This document shows, one piece after another, positions 11,500 through 24,385 of a stretch of DNA of 64,000 bases. The DNA is taken from assembly GCA_037179515.1 (NCBI GenBank), contig JAXCGZ010022658.1, positions 165,001 through 229,000 of the forward strand, given 5' to 3'. The first letter of the stretch is position 1; each line of letters starts with the position of its first letter. This DNA comes from Halocaridina rubra (taxonomy: Eukaryota > Arthropoda > Malacostraca > Decapoda > Atyidae). The notes below the pieces were generated by a model. That model ran no database searches. It had not been told where the DNA came from and was given only the letters and a program-made list of their open reading frames with translations. Both the position numbers and the translations under genes were made by a program.

Positions 11500-12310
11500 A
11501 TATTCTAAATATGACAATCAGCAATTTTAAGTACTACAATACAGTACTTACTTTTGGCCAAGATGGAAGTTTTCTCAAGCAGAAGTGTAGGCCCATAATT
11601 CACGCTTACCCAAATTAACTTAGTACTGTACTACTATATTTCTAAAAAAAACTCATGTTTTGCATTGTTGGATTCAAACTACCCCTAAATATATATCCTA
11701 AAATCTGTCATATGATACTGAGGTCTTACCATACATTACCTTATGCAAGTGGTATTTTGGCCCACAGCATCACCAGCCTGTTGCGGTACTACAACTCAAT
11801 GTTCTTTTGCTATGCCTACATTTGCACTGAATATTCTCTCGTATTTGTTACATATATCTTACTATCCCTCTAAATCTGACAAGTTACAACACCCATTATC
11901 TCTATTTCTTTACTCATTGCTTCCTTGATGCCAAGCCCAACGAGGGCAATTTTCTTTGCCCGTTCTGGTGTCACTTATAAAAAAAGTTATAGCCCCAAAA
12001 TTGAATTCGGCCATGGGCTTATACCAAGTCTGCCTCATTGTTTTTCCTGGGAGAAAATGCTATGGTAAATGCTACATTGCCAAAGCTGCACCTCAATGAA
12101 TGTTAGAAAAATGCAAATCATTGAAAGAAATATCTAATATTATACAAAAAACAATAATTTCAATTATCTAGTTTCTTAAGTGGGGTAGAATAATCTAACT
12201 AATGTATATAAACCGAACCAAATTTAACAAAATTCATGAGTTTTTTCCCAACGGTGTGTGTAATAGTAAACATGGGATATAAACAATTGCCCCCAACATA
12301 TTTTCCACAA
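11500..12310 (+). repeat. Conserved arm block, left copy
   Basis: Colinear with the reverse complement of 41570-42640. Bases 12185-12202 are identical to the complement of 41683-41700. Around 11935-12060 both copies translate to a similar 40-residue stretch (shared GHGL-P-LP-CF pattern), but each has stops nearby. No family recognised. Confidence 0.65.
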
Positions 12311-12460
12311 GGACAGTAGCTGACAGATGACTTAGCCCTGATTTCAACCTAAGTCGGAAAACACCTAAATTCGAACCTAGTTCCCCACTACTGTTAAAAA
12401 TAAATACTCTAAAATCTAAAAAAATAATATAAGTTCTAAATCTAAGACTTATCCCCTTAA

Positions 12461-13211
12461 CCGGCAAAGATGAGAGAATTAGTTTTTACCCAAATTGTAA
12501 TTTTCAGTCTCTGACGAGTTAACATGCCAAAAAGGCAACCTTTATGAAACAGCTAAAGACCAGTTTATTTGACTTTTCTGAGCCTTTCTGAGCATCAAAG
12601 GAGTATCCTTGATGACTCTTACATCTGGAAGCAGCTGGTATCAGTCAAATCAGTTGTACACGTCTCTTTTGCTTGGCACGTTCTCACTCGATTTTTCCAC
12701 TTTTCCTGCAAATTATACCCAAGATGTCTAGCTCTGGGGAAGAGAGTGATTCTGAACTTTTAATTAGAAGCTTAGATACGTCTGATGAGAGTGAAATTTC
12801 GACAGGTAATTATTTTTCCTCAAGTGAGGATAGTGAAGAGGAGGAGGATAGTGGATATTGGTGTTGCCATATGTGGTGTCATTCATTCCTATTTGTAAAA
12901 TATTGTAATTTCTGCTTTATTTTGTTAGTAAATTAATGAAAATAGAAAAATAATCGAGTTTCCTCATTCCTTTCATTTCTTGCAATAAATATATATAAAA
13001 AATGGTAAATATATCGTAAACAACATCATATTTGGGAAAACGAGATTAACTCGTCTTTGCCAAAAGTAGTAATAACAAATTAAAATTTCAAGCATAAAAA
13101 ATAAAATAAATAAAATAGGTTGAATATCATAATCACCATTAAAAACACCATATTAAAAGAAAACAAAATTTTTTGTCTGAAAATGGAACGGTTTTTAAAA
13201 AAAACTGCCGG
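12461..13211 (+). mobile_element. piggyBac-like element, truncated
   Basis: TTAA flanks at 12457-12460 and 13212-13215 bound a 751-bp element whose ends begin CCGGCA on both sides. A subterminal GGCAAAGATGAG is mirrored by CTCGTCTTTGCC near 13050. TTAA duplication and an acidic N-terminal protein start fit the piggyBac superfamily. Confidence 0.65.
12724..12936 (+). pseudogene. piggyBac-like transposase N-terminus
   Basis: The ATG at 12724 opens 70 codons. Residues 1-44 are acidic and serine-rich (MSSSGEESDSE, later SSSEDSEEEED), as in the disordered start of piggyBac transposases. Then the frame enters hydrophobic filler (HSFLFVKYCNFCFILLVN) and stops. The catalytic DDD domain and the cysteine-rich C-terminus are missing. 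The same leader occurs at 7283-7395. Confidence 0.5.
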
Positions 13212-13215
13212 TTAA

Positions 13216-15591
13216 CAGGTTAAAAATAGTAAAACTAAGCTTAACAGTAACGCATACCTTTACTTGTGTAATCTAAAACATAAAAATAGTAATATTACTT
13301 ACCTTAACTTGTGTGATTGGCTTGCACACTGGAGGAGGCATTGCAAGGGAAGGAGACAGGCTTAAGGAGGAAGAAGTTGGAAAGGATGGTGCTGAGGAGA
13401 CTGGAGCAGGTGAATCTGGAGAGACAAAAGAACATGCAGCAGATGATGGAGATAATGGGGCAAGTGAGTCTATAGAGGTAGCTGAGGTACATGGTACAGG
13501 GTTTGTTGGCGGGGGATCTACCTTCATGAAGAATTGATCAAGAAGTCTGGAAGGAAGCCCGCTTCTTCTCCTCATATATTTTCTTGCAACACCGCAGGGC
13601 ATCATTAATCACTCTGGTGACCTTAGTGTACCTGGCATTGTCAGGGTCCTGAGCCTCAAGCTTTGCCAATGCTACCTCTACCAGGGCAAACGTTTCTTCC
13701 AATTCCCTGGTTGTGAATCTCTCAGGCTCTGGTTTGGTATTTCTTCATCCTCTTACAACTACCTGCCTTTACAGTTGAATGAGGTCCTCGGCAGATAACT
13801 CCTCTCCATGAGATTCCAGAAGCTCTTTAACATCATCAGCCTCCACCTCCAATTTGAGATCCTTACTCAGGGCAACAACGTTCTTAGTGACAGCCTCAAC
13901 TGTTTCCTAAAAGCCACTGAAGTCATTCACAAAATAGGGGCACAGTTTCTTCCATATCCCATTCAAGTTTGTCAGCTTCACTTCCTCCCAAGCATCAGCA
14001 ATATTCTTTGCAGCCTGAAGAATACTGCACAACTTCCGGTAGTCCTTGAGTCAAGTTCTTGTCCTTTTCAGTTGCCCTGAAAGCCATAGCGAATGTCCTT
14101 CAGAGGTATTAAGCCTTGAATGAGGCAATGAGCTGTGATCCAATGGCAGTAACAATACAGTGGTATTAGGTGGAAGGTAAACCACCGTTACATTAGGATG
14201 TAAGTCATTCAAATGGGTAGGGTGACCAGGGGCATTGTCTAGCAACAGCAACCCCTTAAAGAGTAGACACTTGGACGCACAGTACCTCTCCACTTCCGGC
14301 ACAAAATGATTGCTGAACCACTCCTCAAATATATGAAGGGTTATCCAAGCTTTCTTGTTTGACTTCCAGACAACTGGCACTTGACCCTTCCAGACACCCT
14401 TCAGTGCTCTTGGGTTTTCTGACAAGTAAGACAACAAGGGCTTAGTTTACAGTCTCCAGCAGCATTAGCCCCCGAAAGCAAAGTCAGTCCCTCCTTGCTG
14501 ACTTTATGGCCTGATGCTGTCTTCTCATCCTTGGAGATGTACATACGGCTAGCCACAAGCTTCTAGAACAAGCCAGATTCATCCACGTTAAATACATGTT
14601 CAGCACAGTATCCGCCCTCCTTAATTACTATTTCTAACACACTGGGAAACCCTTTAGCTGCTTCCTCATCACCACTAGCAGCTTCATCTTGCACCCTCAG
14701 GTTATGCAAGTTACCACGACTCATAAAACGATTAAACCAACCCCAAATGGCCACAAACAAGTCACTTTCACTCCCTTCCCCCTCTTCTCTTTTCAAGGCT
14801 TCGAACAATATTTTACCATTTTCTTGTATTACCATGAGGCTTACTGGGATACACCGTCAATGCTGGTCAACGAGCAAAAGCATTTGCAATCTCTCCATCT
14901 CGATCATAAGGTGACTACGCTGCTTAGTAATCACAGTGGACATCATAGAAGTACAACCTCTCACGAGTTCATGCATGCGATCTTTGTCTTTGATGAACGT
15001 CGCCACAGTCGTAAGGGCTAATCCGAGTGCGTGACCAATGTTTGTAGTAGTTTCTCCCTTTTACGAGCATTTTACTAATTCAACTTTAATTTCCATGGTG
15101 ATGGCTTTTCTTTTCTTATCAGCACTGACATCAGAACTATCACCACTAAGCTTGGGAGACAGTAATGTCAGTAATGAGCAAACAAGAACAAAAGTAACGA
15201 GAGAGCAGATGAACACGAGGCACAATATGGCAAGTGAGAGTAAACTGAGCGGTGATTCTTCTTCCTCTTTTATTGCCGCATGACACCATATTCTTTTGCG
15301 ATACTCAACAAACTAGATCACATAAAATCATATTTACGGCTATGCATTTGGTAATATTGTAAATGAATTCAATACAAACCTCCCGTACTAACTTGATACA
15401 TACGCATACAGCTGCGCTGGTACCATATTCATCCACAGCGCTCAGAAACTGTTCAGCGAGCGCAGTTTGAATTTACAGCACCAGCCAGATATGTTGAAAA
15501 TGTAATTTATTAATAATTAATGAATTATAGACCTCCGACATAGCGAAGGAACGACGTAACTAGGAACGACATAGAATGTGAACCCCCTGTA
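13216..15591 (-). pseudogene. Tigger (TIGD-type) transposase, decayed but near full length
   Basis: Minus-strand translation in shifting frames follows a TIGD-like protein. It starts near 15290 with a leader and KKRKAITMEIKVEL (helix-turn-helix start), passes through HVFNVDESGLF (first catalytic Asp region, 14563-14600) and LLLLDNAPGHP with LPPNTT (14150-14230, second catalytic region), and ends with a C-terminal tail near 13280 containing DDVKELLESHGEEL. Stops and frameshifts occur at several points, for example between 14437 and 14563 and before 14835. The right terminus is near 15591 (CCCCCTGTA). The left terminus is not clear. Confidence 0.75.
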
Positions 15592-15744
15592 CTGTACTGT
15601 TTCAATACAGGAATAGGACTGCGCACTTCTGAAAGAGCCTATTTTTCCGTAGAAACAGAAGATACAGGTTCCTTAACCCCCACATAAAACCAGTTCTCTA
15701 ATCCCCATAGTTCAAAATGTAAGACAAGACGGTAAATTTTTTCC

Positions 15745-16081
15745 AATTGCGCCACCTCAATTTTGAGGTGAAAATAAAAATGTTCCTAGGATTTCTGGTG
15801 TTTTGAATGAATATGACCTTGAAAACTGCCAGAATATATATGTACACTTAACCTAATAAGTAGTAATTTACGACGTTTTTCCTAAGGTGTCAGATGGCTT
15901 TGAATGAATGTGACCTAGAAAACTGTTGAAAAGTACTACTTTTAGATAGGTTAGGTTAGGATAGGGTAACTTAACTTAGCATATTTATGCCGACGGTTTT
16001 TAGCGTCATGTTCATTCAAAAAATACCATATACCGTAGAAAAAAACATAAATTTTGATTCCAAATTGAGAGGGGCACAATT
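15745..16081. mobile_element. MITE with long terminal inverted repeats
   Basis: The first 75 bases (AATTGCGCCACCTCAATTTT onward to TTTTGAATGAATATGACC) are mirrored by the last 75 (GTCATGTTCATTCAAAAA ... GAGAGGGGCACAATT). TAGGTTAGGTTAGG lies inside. The Gypsy element inserted a few bases to the right. Confidence 0.65.
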
Positions 16082-16087
16082 ATATTA

Positions 16088-16460
16088 TAGTTCTGTCTGA
16101 CAAGATATCAAGATTACCACAATATCATTTAAGGTATTGAATTAGGCACAAGTGATCACTTTTCAAGCAACTTTTATGTATCGAAAATGAACAGACCAAA
16201 AGTATCACACACTAGACGAAAAAGGCGGCAATACAGAGTCAGTGTTACCATAAAACAGAAAACCAAAACAATGTACAGTTTGTTATGACAAAAAGAAGCA
16301 AAATTAAGGGATCACTTTACAACAACAACAAAATTATTAATAAATAAAGTGAAAATATATATATCAATTAATAAATACATAAATATATAAATAAAGAAGA
16401 CATATATCATACCACTACAACACTCCAAATAAAGAAAGAAAATACACTATGCCACTACAA
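16088..16460 (-). repeat. 3' LTR of the Gypsy element
   Basis: 373 bp, minus-strand start TTGTAGTGGCATAG and end CAGAACTA. It differs from the 5' LTR at three positions. Confidence 0.88.
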
Positions 16461-16474
16461 CACTCCCCTGCCAG
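16461..16474 (-). other. Polypurine tract
   Basis: On the minus strand GGCAGGGGAGTG directly precedes the 3' LTR, the position of the plus-strand primer. Confidence 0.75.
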
Positions 16475-16560
16475 TACAGGAGTACATTAGTTTTTAACAC
16501 TGATAATAGAAAATATAGATATATAATATATATGTGGAGGCATAGATACAAAAATACAAA

Positions 16561-17309
16561 TTAATAATATACATAATCAGGGTTACGATTAAATCTAACT
16601 CGACGAGATTTCGTAACAACAGATTGAGGTATTTTCTCTTCAATAACATCTTCATTATCAATATTTTCAGGAATAGATGCACTACTAGGAATTAATGTAT
16701 CAGAATCTGTGTCATTTGTGAAATTAGAATCAGAAAAATCATTATTTACACTTGGTTCAATCACATCAGAATTGACAGCTTCTGGCACAGAATTATTATT
16801 TACAGTAGGTTCTGTCTCATTAGAACTGATAGTTTTTGGTATTGAGGCAGGTTTCAATCTATCTACAGATACAGTAGTTAAATTTCCAGAAAGCTGACGT
16901 AGAATAAAATATTTATCACCACGTTCCACAACTTCAAGTGGACCAAAGTAGGGAGCCTCTAAAGGGCGACGTACACGATCCACTCTAACCCAAACATGTG
17001 TACATGATTCAAGATCTTTTGGAACATAAGGCTTAACAGAGGATGAATGAAGGTATCCATAAGAGGATTCAGAAAAATCTAATTCACGCATTCGAGATAC
17101 AAATTCAGAGACAATTTCTTTTTGTTGTGCAAAAGAAGGAATTTCAGTTGTTACCATGATTTTAGGACTAAGTAGCATACTTCCTGTTACCAAAGTAAAT
17201 GGAGAAACTCCAGACTCTGTGGGGACACATCTTAAACCTAAAAGTACTATTGGTAAAGAAGCAAGCCAATCATCTTTACGTGCCATCAGAGATACTTTCA
17301 ATACTCTAT
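16561..17309 (-). pseudogene. Gypsy integrase C-terminal part
   Basis: This frame resumes integrase after the LINE insertion (HRVLKVSLMARKDDWLASLP), then the core end (LGLRCVPTESGVSPFTLVTG) and a C-terminal region with VRRPLEAPYFGPLEVVER and FILRQLSGNLTTVSVDRLKP, the usual GPY/F-like module of Ty3/Gypsy integrases. An acidic, asparagine-rich tail follows to the stop. It is separated from the catalytic core by about 680 bp of LINE. Confidence 0.8.
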
Positions 17310-17990
17310 GTGATTACCTAATTGTGATTACCTAATTGTGTTTACGGGAAAGAGCCCAAAGCTCGTATCTTCCCGTCTCCTGATCGGTTCCATTTTTAGA
17401 CTTAGTGATACTTATCATACCTGTCCTTAAAACTATGGATTGAGATAGCATTAACTACCTCCTCGCTTAGCCAATTCCAATTATCAACTACTCTTACACT
17501 GAAAAAGTATTTCCTTACATCCTGCAAACAAGTTTTCTTCCGAAGCTTCAAACTATGACCTCTAGTTCTAGAGCCAGCCATATCGAAATATCGATCCCTA
17601 TCCACTCTATCATAACCATGAAGGAATTTAAAGACTGTCACCATATCCCCCCTTACTCTTCTAGCTTCGAGTGATGGCAAGTCTAATTCCCTCAGCCTCT
17701 CATCATAACCGAGATTGCGTATTTCTGGCACCAGTTTCGTGGCATGTCTTTGAACTTTTTCAAGCTTAGCTATGTGCTTTTTCAAGTGCGGATTCCAAAA
17801 GGGGGCTGCATATTCGAGTTTTGGCCTCACATAGGTTACATAAATATTTCTGAACATTTCCTTGTCCATGTGCCTGAAGGCTACCCTTATGTTTGATAAG
17901 AATGCATATGCTGCCCTTACTACGCCATTTATATGTATTTCTGGAGACAAATCTGCCAGTATGTTTACTCCTAGATCTCTCTCATTTTTT
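17310..17990 (-). mobile_element. 5'-truncated LINE fragment (same family as copies A and B)
   Basis: On the minus strand it starts at AATGAGAGGGATCTAGGAG and runs to the LINE 3' end, with the tail unit AATTAGGTAATCAC twice (17311-17341 on the plus strand). It encodes the last 194 residues of the LINE ORF2. Comparing the two Gypsy flanks suggests about six bases of Gypsy sequence were lost at the site; no target duplication is evident. Confidence 0.85.
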
Positions 17991-19693
17991 TTTTCAACCA
18001 TGCCATTGGATTGAGGGTGATATGAAGTGGTACGCAGTCTATGAAATCCAATTATAGAGGAAAGTTGCTGAAATAATGCAGATTCAAACTGAGAACCTCT
18101 ATCAGTAAAAACATATAATGGCACTCCAAAACGAGATACCCAACCTTTAATAAAAGCAAAAGCAACAGTGGTAGCAGAAATATCTGTGATGGGGATGGCT
18201 TCCAACCATCTAGTAGATCTGTCAATACAGGTAAGAACGTATTGTTCTGGTGCTGTAAAAGACTGGCCAGGGACTTTACTAGGAGGGAGAGGACCAACAA
18301 TATCTAAATGTACAAATTCAAATCTCCCAAAAGGTGCTGTAAAATTTGTAATAGGAGCACGGGTATGGCGGTGCACTTTAACCTGCTGACAAGAAGTACA
18401 CTCTTTAGTCCAACTTCGAATATCTCGATCAATATTAGGCCAAAAGTACCTAGCTTTGATAAGGCGCAACGTACCTTTGACTCCTGGATGTGAAATGTTA
18501 TGCATTAGTTGAAATACTGATTTACGACAAGCTAAGGGAAGAAATGGTCTTGGATGGGGTGTTGAGACGTCACAATATAAGTCATGATTCTGAATTTTGA
18601 AAATTTTCAATCTCTCTTTGTAATTAAGAATTTCTGTGTCAGTGGATTGGCTCTCAGCTATACTGGTTAAATCATGTAAGTCCACTGAGACAGAAGATAC
18701 AGGTAATGGTCTGGAAAGACAATCTGCTACAATATTGTCTGCACCCTTGATATGTACAACATCTGATATATACTCGGTAATTAAAGACCAATATCGTTGC
18801 TGTCTATCTGACTTGGCTGTATGAGGATTCTTAAATGCAAAAACAAGGGGTTTAGGATCAGTAAATAAAACGGTTTCACGTCCTTCAATTACATGTTTAA
18901 ATTTCAGTACAGCCAGATACGCAGCAAGCAGTTCTTGGTCAAAAGTAGAATAACACCTCTGAGTTTCTGATAATTTCTTTGAAAATTCAATAGGGACAAA
19001 TATACCATCCTGAATTTGGTGTAACGCAGCTCCAGCTGCCACTTGGGAACAATCAGTCACCAGATGCAGTGGAGAATTACACTTACTAGTGAAATATGCA
19101 ATGGTACAAGCATTGTTAAGTGACTCTTTAGCACTTACAAAGGCAGATTCTGCTTCCGAATTCCATACTAGTTCTTTAGATTTAGGTTGTAATCTAATTA
19201 ATTCGGTCAAAGGATATACAACATCAGCAAAATGCGGTACCATTTGTCTATAGTAATTGAGCATTCCTATAAACCTACGTAAGGCAGCAGAATCTGCTGG
19301 CTTAGGAAAATCAACAATATCTGTCTGTTTATGAGAACCAGGTTTTAAACCATTAGCAGTGATCAAATATCCTAAATATTCTATTTCATTTTTAAAGAAT
19401 TCACATTTATCAATAGAAATTTTAAGATTATTAGAGCTTAGGATTTCAAATACTATAGACAAATGTTTCTTGTGCTCTTCTGTATTCTCTGAAAATATCA
19501 GAATATCATCCAGGTAAATAAATACAAAATCAAGGTTTCTAAATAAATTGTCCATCAAATGCTGAAAAGTGGCAGGGGCATTCCGAAGACCATAAGGCAT
19601 ATATAAATATTCAAATAGCCCAAAGGGTGTGGTTACTGCTGTCTTTTCAGCATCTGAAGGATTCATAGGGATCTGGTGATAGGCTTTTAACAA
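17402..19693 (-). pseudogene. Gypsy RT, RNase H and integrase core fused in frame to a LINE tail
   Basis: A 763-codon frame. Residues 1-569 are Gypsy: RT with YLDD at 60-63, RNase H (TDCSQ, then TDPKPL, then ADCLSRPL), integrase zinc region (HNISHPG ... CTSCQ), and core with [14 protein letters not shown] and the terminal catalytic Glu in NGMVE. Residues 570-763 are LINE ORF2 C-terminus read in frame ([19 protein letters not shown]). The frame opens mid-RT because of an upstream shift at about 19700. The fusion is a product of insertion, not a functional protein. Confidence 0.85.
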
Positions 19694-19700
19694 ATCAATT

Positions 19701-20552
19701 TTACTGAATATCTTTTTCTTGTAAAGCTTTATTTAATGACACACTACTAATATGTGGTAAAGGATATTTATCTGGCTTGGTCAAAGTATTAAGTTGCCTA
19801 AAATCACCACATACTCTCCACTCTCCTGGCTTAGGTTTAGAAACTAAATGAATGGGTGAAGCCCAAGGTGATTTAGAGGGTTGTACAATACCCATATCCA
19901 ACAACTGCTTAAATGCTTCCTTGGCAGCAGAATATTTGTCTGGAGCCAACGGACGACATCTAGCAAATGTCGGAGGAGAACTCCCTGTATCTATATAATG
20001 AAAAACATTAGAATTCTTGAAAGAATTATTAGCTGTAAGAGGCTTAACACAGGACAAGAGTGAGGGAAAATCTTGGAACAACTGTTGTACAGAATCAGGT
20101 AAATAGTTCAAATTATTAATCACATAAGAAACATTATGATTTGCAATATCACCTTTTACAGAACATTGTGTTATATTGTCATGTAAAGTTTTATTCTTAC
20201 AATCAATAAACAATCCAAAATTGCAAAGAAAATCATTACCTAATAAAGGTGTACATACATCTGCAACAACAAATGTCCACTTAAATCGACAGCGCAACTG
20301 CCGAATATCAAGGTCAAGAATAATTTCACCATTAACTTTTATTGACTCACCAGTGGCCGTAGAAATATTAACTGCTGTTGGCCTTAATAAAATTTCTGAA
20401 ATATACTTATATGGAATAATGGAGACTGCTGCTCCTGTATCCACAGTGAAGACCATGTCACTACAACCAATTTTGGCTACAACCTGTAGAAGTGGCAGAA
20501 CAGAAGTGGCCGTAGCTACAATTTTCTCTTCTGTCTGCTTTATTAGTTTTCC
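19701..20552 (-). pseudogene. Gypsy protease and start of reverse transcriptase
   Basis: Follows gag in the -1 frame. It holds the aspartic protease motif DTGA (in MVFTVDTGAAVSIIP), a protease body with LLGNDFL, then the RT N-terminus (RCRPLAPDKYSAAKEAFKQL, SPWASPIHLVSKP, WRVCGDFRQLN). The frame ends at 19701, where two bases appear lost relative to the expected RT reading. Confidence 0.82.
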
Positions 20553-21361
20553 GAACTAGGAAAATTCCGTGCGGGTGACGAGGACCTAGACGTTGATGCT
20601 GGGGACGGCGCTCTAGAAGAATCCTTCATCTGGATATTTTGAGACTTATTCGGCCATTGGCACCACGGCTTGCACCATTTAGCCCGAGTTCCATAATATG
20701 AATGGGCACGACAAACTTTTGGACGTAGATTTTGATGGAACGGTAGCACTCCTAGGCCTACAGGTGGATTCTTGGAAATTGATACATACTGGGATGTACT
20801 ACCTTGACGAGAAACTGACGACTGATCAACAACATTGATGGGTTTAGCCCTATTATTATTTTGAGAAAATACCACTAGTTCATCTGCAAGGTTGCCTAAA
20901 GCTGATAAATCCATATTTTGCTGAGAGGCTAAAACTGCTGAAATACTACTGGGAACTGCTTGCAAGAATTTATGTTTCACTAGGTCATCTGTTACTCCTA
21001 CTTTAGAAGCAGTTCTGCGAACTTCTTCAAAATAAACTGAAGGCTTGCCATGCATTACTGTATTACTTATCAAATCATTGAAAAGTTCAGGCTTGGTCTG
21101 TTCAAAAAGATTTGTGAGGTATGCTTTAATTATATCATAGTCTCTCCTATTTAAAGTGTCTTGGGGAACATGTTCTACAACAGTAGGGGGCAAGGCAGAT
21201 AACACATGGACAAATTTTGTTTCACTGGATTTCACATTAGCTAAGCCAAATTGAGCTTCAAGAATAGAAAACCAACCTGAAATGCAGGTGTCCATGAATG
21301 CGGGGGCTTTCACTGCTATGTGCCTGACAGCACTAGACTTATCATCATCAGAATCGGACAT
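20543..21361 (-). CDS. gag: Gypsy Gag protein (CsRn1-type CHCC finger)
   Basis: 272 codons from ATG at 21361. The N-terminal two thirds is a capsid-like helical region (FSILEAQFGLANV, YLTNLFEQTKPELFNDL, DDLVKHKFLQAVPSSI). Residues 217-234 form C-X2-H-X9-C-X3-C, the CHCC finger typical of CsRn1-clade elements instead of the retroviral CCHC knuckle. A serine/proline-rich tail follows. The frame is intact. Stop TAA at 20543-20545 directly follows a possible slippery site. Gag would package element RNA in a cytoplasmic particle. Confidence 0.85.
   Translation of the reverse strand: MSDSDDDKSSAVRHIAVKAPAFMDTCISGWFSILEAQFGLANVKSSETKFVHVLSALPPTVVEHVPQDTLNRRDYDIIKAYLTNLFEQTKPELFNDLISNTVMHGKPSVYFEEVRRTASKVGVTDDLVKHKFLQAVPSSISAVLASQQNMDLSALGNLADELVVFSQNNNRAKPINVVDQSSVSRQGSTSQYVSISKNPPVGLGVLPFHQNLRPKVCRAHSYYGTRAKWCKPWCQWPNKSQNIQMKDSSRAPSPASTSRSSSPARNFPSSEN
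20546..20552 (-). promoter_or_regulatory. Possible -1 frameshift heptamer at the gag-pol junction
   Basis: Minus-strand GGAAAAC, read in gag as G GAA AAC, sits one codon before the gag stop, and pol continues in the -1 frame. It has the X XXY YYZ-like pairing of known GGAUUUA sites. A downstream structure was not evaluated. Confidence 0.5.
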
Positions 21362-21512
21362 TGTTTATGACAGCTTATCTTGGAGTACAAATACTGAAAG
21401 AAACCTAGGCCTTGCCTACCGGTATGATGCTGAAGAAATTTTGTCACTTAGGCCTATCTTGTCAATCACAAATATCTTGTCACTCCTATATCTTGTCACT
21501 ATATGGTCATTC

Positions 21513-21523
21513 CGGGGTCACCA
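21513..21523 (-). other. Primer binding site, tRNA-Trp type
   Basis: Minus-strand TGGTGACCCCG lies five bases inside the 5' LTR and is complementary to the 3' end of animal tRNA-Trp (CGGGGTCA plus CCA). Confidence 0.75.
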
Positions 21524-21528
21524 CTTTA

Positions 21529-22033
<505 letters not shown>

Positions 22034-22089
22034 AAACTAAAAGTTAAGATTGGATAACTGAGTGACATTGCCCCCATCCATGGCCTTAC

Positions 22090-22590
22090 TGCAATTTAAC
22101 ATCCAGTGTCTCTGAGGAGAGAATTATTGTTCAGTAAGCCATTCCACCCAAATAGAAAACAACAAAAATTTATATTTAAAAGTTCCTTCATATGTCACTA
22201 TTAATCTACATTGAGAGTAAACACAAAAATGTCGGAGTTGCGTTAAGGCTGGATTACCTTCTAAACGCCCCACTGGGGGATCGATCGCGAATCTGTCACT
22301 TCCAAGGTACTTAAATCACTTCACTACCGCGCTTCCGGCTTCCAAACCGTTAAGAATACTGGAACTACACGATAGAATAAAAGAACCAGCTTCCTGCCTC
22401 ATGTTTGTTTCATACATGAAAAGGGCAAAATACCAAAACACGAAAATACAAGATATCTAGAACTGGTAGAGCGGAAGGTACTATAAAATGAAGACAATGT
22501 TTGAAGATGTACCATAAAAATTTACCAACACTTGACGAACGACGCCTCCTCTTCTTCTTCCATGTTCCCTCGTGACACATCTATATGCTT
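22090..22590 (+). repeat. Conserved arm block around a SINE, left copy
   Basis: Matches the reverse complement of 40660-41165, including AAAACACGAAAATACAAGAT against AAAACACGAATATACAAGAT and TTGACGAACGACGCCTC against TTGACGAACAACGCCTC. Contains SINE-A at 22185-22345. Confidence 0.75.
22185..22345 (-). mobile_element. SINE-A copy
   Basis: TTAAGGCTGGATTACCTTCT body, B-box-like GGGGGATCGATCGCGAATC and an A-box region ending in CACTACCGCGCTTCC. Mirror of 40917-41072. Confidence 0.75.
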
Positions 22591-22641
22591 CAAAAACCAA
22601 TACATGAACAAGAACACCACTTCACTAAATTTAAAACATTT

Positions 22642-22960
<319 letters not shown>

Positions 22961-22963
22961 ATT

Positions 22964-23154
22964 GTTCCGGTTTTACGTCACGGACTCCCTTTTCTACCAA
23001 GGGCTAGGACGGTTACCTTCTTGCGAAGGACTTTTTCTGGCAGATGTAATCGTTACCCAGAGTGCATGCCCTTGCTAACCTCAGACCGTGACGGGGCGCG
23101 AACCCTCGACCTGACGCCTCATAGTCGCGGACGCTACCGCTTGAGCCACTTTGA

Positions 23155-23155
<1 letters not shown>
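22964..23155 (-). mobile_element. SINE-B copy 1
   Basis: tRNA-derived SINE. On the minus strand the head carries a GCTCAAGCGGTAGCGTCC A-box and a GAGGGTTCGCGCCCC B-box; the body ends CGTGACGTAAAACCGGAAC. Both sides are AT repeats. Confidence 0.85.

Positions 23156-23242
<87 letters not shown>
23156..23242. repeat. (AT)n microsatellite
   Basis: About 85 bp between SINE-B copies 1 and 2. Confidence 0.95.
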
Positions 23243-23245
<3 letters not shown>

Positions 23246-23430
23246 CGGTTTTACGTCGCGAGCTCCCTTTTCTACTAAGGGCTAGGATGGATGCCTTCTT
23301 GCGAAAGACTTGTTTTGGCATGTGTAATCGTTACCCTGGGTGTATGCCCTTACTAACCTCAGTCCGTGACTGGGCGTGAACCCTCGACCTGCCGACACAG
23401 AATCGCGGACGCTACCATTTAGCCACGGAG

Positions 23431-23433
<3 letters not shown>
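23243..23433 (-). mobile_element. SINE-B copy 2
   Basis: Same SINE, more diverged (GAGGGTTCACGCCCAG B-box region on the minus strand), again bordered by AT repeats. Confidence 0.82.

Positions 23434-23505
<72 letters not shown>
23434..23505. repeat. (AT)n microsatellite
   Basis: About 70 bp with one phase shift. Confidence 0.95.
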
Positions 23506-24066
<561 letters not shown>

Positions 24067-24085
24067 TAACCTTTTCTTTTTTTTG

Positions 24086-24385
24086 TTGGATGTTCACCCT
24101 TGAGGGTGAGCGGACCTTCCACTTGTGGCCCGCAGGTGGGGTGAGATTTTCTTCGGAGTGTACGTGGTATTCGCTCTTGCTGGCGAATGGGCTTTCCTGT
24201 TGGTGAGGAGGTGGGGTGAATTCTTATTGGTGATGATCGGACTTTCCAAATTGGCCCGCAGGTGAGATTGTGCCAAACTGTAAAGATAACGGAGAGCATA
24301 AATATTCAGTTGTGAATTATTAGTTTACATCAAACAACATAAATGAATTCCTGTTTTGGGGGAGAGAGAAAGAGTTATTGCATGG
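24086..24385 (-). other. 3' untranslated region of the I-like LINE
   Basis: Contains a repeated CACCTGCGGGCCA motif (near 24131 and 24250) and ends in the A-rich tail. Confidence 0.65.
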
